Source of the DNA: a virus
DNA length: 25,947 nucleotides
Strand: one strand, 5' to 3'
Virus record (IMG/VR): IMGVR_UViG_3300046167_000224
Location: 1 to 25,947 of that record
Below, piece by piece: positions 21,640 to 25,947 of the stretch (positions are counted from its first letter, which is position 1; each line of letters starts with the position of its first letter). The notes under the pieces are model-generated. The model made no database searches and was not told the DNA's origin. It saw only the letters and a list, made by a program, of their open reading frames with translations. The translations under genes were made by a program, and so were the position numbers.

Positions 21640-21788
21640 GCGTTCTGTAAATGAAGAACCTGTGGTAAATACCAGACCATCAGAAGTTCCTACGTGTCAC
21701 CGCTGGTAGCTTCTAGCCAAATACGAGCGTCGGAAGTGTCTGCAACGTGTAAATCAGCAGAAGCATTTGGGCTGCTAGTGCCAATACC

Positions 21789-23651
21789 CTACGTGCCTGA
21801 ATCATCAATAATCATACGCTCAGTACCAGCAGTATCAAAGCGTATCTTATCTTCATCACTGGACTCTTCTACTTGTACTTTGGTATCACCATCAGCATCC
21901 TGTAGAATAGAAGCAGTATTGATTGTAGTAGTGTTAAGTGTAATAGCTTCTACAGCAGAACCAGTAGGAGGTGCAGTAGAGAATGTTAAAGTAGTACCAG
22001 AGACACTATAGGTGCTTTTGTGTTGAGTTACGCCGTCAATAGTTACAAAGGTAGCATTCTCATTAACAGGAGCATTAGTAAGCGCAAGTGTGGTATCAGA
22101 ACCATCACCTGTCATTGTGTCAATACTAGGTGCTACTCCACCACCACCGCCAGCAATAGCTCCCCAAGCGTCTGTGTAGCCTTCAAATCCACCTGTAGTG
22201 CTATTGTATCTAAAGTATCCAGCAGCAGGACTTCCGGGTCTTTGTGCAGTAGTACCTACAGGTACGTGCATAGCGTCTGTGTTAGATCCAATATCTAAAG
22301 AAACTGAAGGAGATGCTTTATTAATACCTACACGCTTGGTAGAAACATCTGCAATTAACAAAGACTCTGCGGCACCTCCACCTTCAGATGCTAAAACATT
22401 AAAGTCTCCATCTATTACTTGAAGTGACGTTAAGTTACCAACACTTGTAATGTTAGTCTGTGCAGCAGTACTCAGAGTACCTGTAATAGCACCAGAGGCT
22501 CCTAGAGTAGTAAAGCTACCAGCAGCAGCGGATGATCCACCAATAACAGTACCGTCTATAGCTCCACCATTGATGTCAGCAGTAGGTATGGTAGTAGTGC
22601 CTGTGAATGTAGCTCCAGCAATTGGAGCCTTAGCATCCAACTGTGTTTGTACATTAGAAGTTACACCGTCTACATAGTTAATTTCTGCTGTAGTAGCTGT
22701 AACACCATCTAAGAGATTTAGTTCAGCAGTAGTGCTTGTCACACCGTCTAGAATGTTTAGTTCTGCTGTAGTGCTGGTAACTCCGTCAAGTATATTTAGC
22801 TCTGCTGTTGTGCTTGTGACACCATCTAAGATATTAAGTTCAGCAGCAGTAGAAGTAACGCCATCTAAGATGTTAAGTTCTGCTGCGGTAGACGTTACGC
22901 CATCAAGAATGTTTAACTCAGCAGTAGTGCTGGTGATACCGTCCAGTACATTTAGCTCTGCTGTAGTTACTGTAGCACCATCCAAAATCTCCAGTTCTGC
23001 TTCAGTGATCGTAGCGGAGCCAATAGTAAACGAAGTACCAATAGTAGGTGTGTTAAGCGTAGGTGACGTAAGCGTCTTATTGGTTAGCGTCTGTGTGCCT
23101 GCTAGAGTAGCTACAGTAGCATCAATAGCTAGAGTAACTCCAGTACCTGAAGCAGTAGAGTCAATACCTGTGCCACCTAAGATACCTAGAGACTCAGAGT
23201 CCAAGTCAATGTCAATGCTTGTGGAGCCATCAGTTACATCAAGATCCTGTGCAGTTACCTGTGAGTCTACGTATGCTTTGATTGACTGTTGTGTAGCTAG
23301 TTTGGTTGCACTGTTGGAAGACATATCGTCTTCATCTTTAATACCAGTTACAGTAGCTCCGTCACCAGCAATATTAATGCTAGTGTTAGCTACAATGGTT
23401 GTACCTGTAATAGCAGCAGCAGTAGATGCACCTACAGTAGTCCCGTCTATAGCACCACCGTTTAGATCTACAGTGGGTATAGTCACAGTACCTGTAAACG
23501 TAGGGCCAGCTATGTCTGCTTTAGTTGCTGATGCAGTAGCAATGTTATTGAACTCTGTGTCAATCTCAGCGCCTTTAACAATCTTAGCAGCGTTACCTGA
23601 AGGTAGTGAGTCCTTTGCTGCAAAGTTTGTAGTCTTAGTATAATTACTCAT
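21789..23651 (-). CDS. Long tail fibre, N-terminal part, 620 aa (interrupted)
   Basis: The proximal part of a long fibre. It starts MSNYTKTTNFAAKDSLPSGN, the usual virion-attachment opening of such fibres, with an ATG overlapping the preceding stop. The Thr/Ala/Gly-rich middle holds nine near-identical 13-residue units (AELNILDGVTSTT) in residues of the central stem. The frame stops at 21789 (TAG) at GTxGIG; the expected text is GNVGIG, and one missing T (plus strand near 21794) and one extra C (21787-21789) explain it. A second break lies near 21694. It probably forms a trimeric beta-helical shaft. Confidence 0.87.
   Translation of the reverse strand: MSNYTKTTNFAAKDSLPSGNAAKIVKGAEIDTEFNNIATASATKADIAGPTFTGTVTIPTVDLNGGAIDGTTVGASTAAAITGTTIVANTSINIAGDGATVTGIKDEDDMSSNSATKLATQQSIKAYVDSQVTAQDLDVTDGSTSIDIDLDSESLGILGGTGIDSTASGTGVTLAIDATVATLAGTQTLTNKTLTSPTLNTPTIGTSFTIGSATITEAELEILDGATVTTAELNVLDGITSTTAELNILDGVTSTAAELNILDGVTSTAAELNILDGVTSTTAELNILDGVTSTTAELNILDGVTSTTAELNLLDGVTATTAEINYVDGVTSNVQTQLDAKAPIAGATFTGTTTIPTADINGGAIDGTVIGGSSAAAGSFTTLGASGAITGTLSTAAQTNITSVGNLTSLQVIDGDFNVLASEGGGAAESLLIADVSTKRVGINKASPSVSLDIGSNTDAMHVPVGTTAQRPGSPAAGYFRYNSTTGGFEGYTDAWGAIAGGGGGVAPSIDTMTGDGSDTTLALTNAPVNENATFVTIDGVTQHKSTYSVSGTTLTFSTAPPTGSAVEAITLNTTTINTASILQDADGDTKVQVEESSDEDKIRFDTAGTERMIIDDSGT
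22662..23012 (-). repeat. 39-bp tandem repeat in the fibre stem, about 9 units
   Basis: Each unit codes 13 residues of the form TAELNILDGVTST. The DNA copies differ at synonymous positions while the protein is nearly constant, so selection keeps the peptide. The edges are approximate. Repeats like this allow the fibre to change length. Confidence 0.8.
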
Positions 23652-24001
23652 TAAATTGTTCTACCTATGAATGCTTCAATGTTTACATCTTGTATTGAAA
23701 ATGACTTGTCATTAATCGTGGCATCTAAACCAATAGTGACTACTCTACCAGATCCAGTAGCTTTAGTCGTTGCTTTGTTTACAATGATAGATGCGTTGTA
23801 CTGCGAGGTTGCTACGTTGTACTCAGAGATACCGTACTCTGCAATAGACGCATCGTCTACTGTTAACAGTTGCTTGGTGTATCCTTCAGTATAATCGTAA
23901 CCCCAGTTTAACAATAGGTCTGTGCCTTGACCACCTACAATAGTAAATGTTATTTCTTTTAGAATCTTTAGTTTACTAGCGTCACCAAACGACAAGAGCA
24001 T
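23651..24001 (-). CDS. Tail nozzle protein, C-terminal part (frameshifted)
   Basis: Last part of the nozzle protein starting at 25188. Text such as FGDASKLKILKEITFTIVGG and GRVVTIGLDATINDKSFSIQDVN resembles the ends of phage tail nozzle or stabilisation proteins. The frame joins upstream near 23990: one base too many in CTTGTCG turns NALSFGD into a stop. The Met at 24001 is probably not a true start. Its stop overlaps the fibre start (TAATG). Confidence 0.75.
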   Translation of the reverse strand: MLLSFGDASKLKILKEITFTIVGGQGTDLLLNWGYDYTEGYTKQLLTVDDASIAEYGISEYNVATSQYNASIIVNKATTKATGSGRVVTIGLDATINDKSFSIQDVNIEAFIGRTI

Positions 24002-24233
24002 TAGTGTAATACTTCATTGTGTAAGTAGAAGTATCGTCTAGGAAACCAGAGTATTCATTGATACCTTTAGAGTTACCAAAGTAAACTTCATTGTTGTCTG
24101 TAGTTGTAGCACACAAGATACCAGTAAACGGCCATGTAGTTACCCTACTAGCTCCATTCTCTAGCTTACCACGCATGTCAAAGCAGAACACAAGGTTGTT
24201 AACTTCAGGTAAGATCAGCAGATAAAAAGGCAT
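23982..24233 (-). CDS. Tail nozzle protein, middle part (frameshifted)
   Basis: Connects the two other nozzle fragments. It reads YLLILPEVNNLVFCFDMRGK and later GNSKGINEYSG, continuing directly from EENAF of the upstream part once one A is removed from the run of five at 24224-24228 (plus strand). No ribosome site precedes the ATG at 24233. The part is about 80 residues and is not an independent gene. Confidence 0.75.
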   Translation of the reverse strand: MPFYLLILPEVNNLVFCFDMRGKLENGASRVTTWPFTGILCATTTDNNEVYFGNSKGINEYSGFLDDTSTYTMKYYTNALVVW

Positions 24234-25188
24234 TCTCTTCGCTATAGACTGCTTTAATGTTACCTGTCTCTACTGCCGCTGCCTGTACTAAGTCATCACG
24301 TACATTTACAGATACGTCACCAATAGGGTTAGACTTCTCTTGTATAACTCTGCCCAAGCTACGGACACCAGAGTCAGACAAGAATATAAGGTCTGATCCT
24401 GTGGACTGTACGCTGTCTCTAGCAATACAGCCAATGTTAGTAATGACATCAGCTAGTACCATACTAGAAGGTGAACTAGCACCAGAGTACAAGATAATAC
24501 TACGCTTACCAAAGATAACTAAGAAGTCGTTAAACTCTGATAACGCTACAATCTCATCATGACCTGTAGGCCATACAGTTGTAATGTCTAAGGAACCTGA
24601 AGAACCTCCTGTCCACGCATGACCAGCTAGTAAGTCAGACCAGTAAACAGTATGCTTGTTACCGACAACATCAGCAACCCATACACGACCAAAGGCTGCT
24701 AGAGCTTCGTTGGCTTGCGGTGGTGTACCTGTAGCGTGACTGTGGTCGCTAAACTTTTCTAATACTCCACTACCAGACTCATCAGTGTAAATAAGTGGCT
24801 CTTGCCCACGCTGCCAAAAGTAAGCATGGTTATTAAAGTTTATGATCTTCCAATTGTTAGCACTGACTGTATAGCTACCGGGAGTAACATCAGTAAGTGT
24901 AGTAGTGCCTGTAAAGATCTTGTTGTTACCAGTAGAGAATACTGTCTTATCACCGCTATGGTCTACAAACTCAAAGATAGACTCAATGCCATCACTAGAT
25001 CCTAAAGGCGTAGCACTGGTCGTTAGTTTCTTCAGACCCTTACGCGCACCAATACGACCAAACTTGTCTATCACCATGTTCTCAGCAATAGCAGCAAAGG
25101 TAGCGTCTTGAGCTACAGGAGAGTCCTGTGTGTTAAGACCCTTGAACCCCGGAGCAGCAATGTATATGTGTTCTCTGTTCTGAGCCAT
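24205..25188 (-). CDS. Tail nozzle / stabilisation protein, N-terminal part, 327 aa
   Basis: Forms the distal tail tube of podovirus-like virions. It starts MAQNREHIYIAAPGFKGLNT with repeated beta-blade sequences (ARKGLKKL, AYFWQRGQEPLIYTD, RVWVADVVG, LVIFGKRSIILYSG) that suggest a propeller, as in P22 gp10-like or T7 gp12-like nozzles. The ATG at 25188 overlaps the adaptor stop (TAATG). It ends too early at 24205 because of a homopolymer insertion. The rebuilt gene runs 25188-23651 and codes about 511 aa. Gene order (adaptor, nozzle, fibre) supports the role. The exact family was not tested. Confidence 0.78.
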   Translation of the reverse strand: MAQNREHIYIAAPGFKGLNTQDSPVAQDATFAAIAENMVIDKFGRIGARKGLKKLTTSATPLGSSDGIESIFEFVDHSGDKTVFSTGNNKIFTGTTTLTDVTPGSYTVSANNWKIINFNNHAYFWQRGQEPLIYTDESGSGVLEKFSDHSHATGTPPQANEALAAFGRVWVADVVGNKHTVYWSDLLAGHAWTGGSSGSLDITTVWPTGHDEIVALSEFNDFLVIFGKRSIILYSGASSPSSMVLADVITNIGCIARDSVQSTGSDLIFLSDSGVRSLGRVIQEKSNPIGDVSVNVRDDLVQAAAVETGNIKAVYSEENAFLSADLT

Positions 25189-25841
25189 TAGGGAGTAGTC
25201 CAGATAAACTCTTCAGGATTCTTATAGGCATCTAAAGCAATAGCATCAGATAGATGTTTGTCTGCAATCAAGAAGTAATCCTGTGCTGTAGTTCCACCAG
25301 TTTCACCACGCTCCCTAGCCAACAAAGCTACAGCGTTGTGTACTATAGCGTTCTTAGGTAAGACTGTAGTATCTGTATCTAAAGACAGTTCATCTTCTCT
25401 AGCAATTAAATCAAAGCGTAAGTTAAAGACACCTGATGGTTTAGGGTATACTTTTACTTTAGTATCACTGTTACCATCAATACCACTAAAGGTATATGAG
25501 TCAGGACTACCAGTTACTTCACCAGAGATGTAATAAGCATTGTTAAACCAGTTAGGTGACTCATAACGCATAAAGAAGTTTGATGTGTCGTTAATGACAC
25601 TATATATTCTAACACGTTCTCCAGCGTTTGTCAAGCTATATTCTGTAGTATCTGCTACAGTAGGTACTACAATAGTTGTACGTAGTGTAGACCACTGATG
25701 TGAGTCTTCTACAATCTGCTTTGCATCATTAACAAAGTCACCTACCATCTTGCTGTAGGTGTTCTGTGTAATGGTGGATACTTCTTCTTCTCGTAGCCTA
25801 CGTAGTACCTCGTTGACTATGTTCAAATAACTGGTACTCAT
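25188..25841 (-). CDS. Head-tail adaptor / tail tubular protein A-like, 217 aa
   Basis: Joins the portal to the nozzle. The N-terminal half is helical (NIVNEVLRRLREEEVSTI, then a long helix) and residues 60-150 are beta-rich, followed by a helical end; this matches T7 gp11-like and P22 gp4-like adaptors. The ATG at 25841 overlaps the previous stop (ATGA). It directly precedes the nozzle gene, as in other podovirus-like phages. No catalytic function is expected. Confidence 0.78.
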   Translation of the reverse strand: MSTSYLNIVNEVLRRLREEEVSTITQNTYSKMVGDFVNDAKQIVEDSHQWSTLRTTIVVPTVADTTEYSLTNAGERVRIYSVINDTSNFFMRYESPNWFNNAYYISGEVTGSPDSYTFSGIDGNSDTKVKVYPKPSGVFNLRFDLIAREDELSLDTDTTVLPKNAIVHNAVALLARERGETGGTTAQDYFLIADKHLSDAIALDAYKNPEEFIWTTP

Positions 25842-25947
25842 ACTATATTCCTAAACATTCCTTGAGGTGCTGTGTATTGCGCTAGTGGTACTGTACGTGC
25901 TATTAATTCAGGAGTTTGATACTTCTTTTCAAATAGGAAATCTTCAA
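25838..25947 (-). CDS. Partial structural gene, last 35 residues
   Basis: The minus strand reads EDFLFEKKYQTPELIARTVP and on to MFRNIV, then stop TGA at 25840-25838, overlapping the adaptor start (ATGA). The start lies outside the window. The place suggests a virion protein next to capsid or portal genes, but the piece is too short to name. Confidence 0.6.
   Translation of the reverse strand, partial: EDFLFEKKYQTPELIARTVPLAQYTAPQGMFRNIV

Noticed and set aside
22662-23012. CRISPR-like array
   Set aside because: The regular 39-bp spacing has no unique spacers; the units code a constant peptide inside an open fibre gene.
22732-23643. 303-aa open frame opposite the fibre gene
   Set aside because: It mirrors the fibre repeats, has low complexity in Val/Ser/Pro and no ribosome site; it is a shadow of the repeat codon pattern.
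1-25947. tRNA genes
   Set aside because: No cloverleaf with conserved arms was seen in the few intergenic stretches; this was by eye only.

Overview
The window is a near-gapless stretch of a tailed double-stranded DNA phage with a podovirus-like, T7-type gene set. The DNA metabolism genes are recognisable by motif: a gp2.5-like single-strand binding protein, a gp4-type primase-helicase, a family A DNA polymerase, an endonuclease I resolvase, further PD-(D/E)XK nucleases and both subunits of a class Ia ribonucleotide reductase. The set is typical of lytic aquatic phages. No integrase, capsid, portal, terminase, lysin or phage RNA polymerase gene lies in the window. A LexA-like box of the CTGT-N8-ACAG type and consensus sigma70 promoters point to a gammaproteobacterial (or related) host whose own RNA polymerase is used; this is inference.

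Layout. Positions 1-370 are a non-coding control region with two textbook sigma54 (-24/-12) promoter matches, several inverted repeats and a LexA-like box. Positions 371-3684 hold about ten small, mostly unrecognised early genes on the plus strand. Four of them start 17-18 nt after an identical 12-bp palindrome (TTACAATTGTAA), and two more copies lie in the leaders of gene 371 and of the replication operon. Two strong sigma70 promoters (2496-2524 and 3674-3702) drive the later part. Positions 3793-13610 are the replication, recombination and nucleotide-metabolism operon, tightly packed with start/stop overlaps. A rho-independent terminator at 13619-13642 separates it from a convergent minus-strand structural operon (13641-25947).

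Read in its own direction, the structural operon runs from the tail of an off-window gene through a head-tail adaptor, a tail nozzle protein, a long repeat-rich fibre, a second fibre (both ending in S74-type chaperone domains), a small DUF7936-like protein, a holin/XhlA-like membrane protein, and three large internal-virion or DNA-ejection candidates.

The genes fit together as follows. The nucleases break down or resolve DNA, the reductase, the MazG-like protein and the DUF3310 protein manage nucleotides, and polymerase, primase-helicase and SSB copy the genome. Several genes (DUF3310, nrdA, nozzle, long fibre) are broken by single-base insertions or deletions, mostly in short homopolymers. 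This looks more like sequencing error than real decay, because every break is repaired by one base and the protein reads on conserved. The most novel signal is the layered early-region control circuit: twin sigma54 promoters, a LexA-like box and a six-copy palindromic operator.
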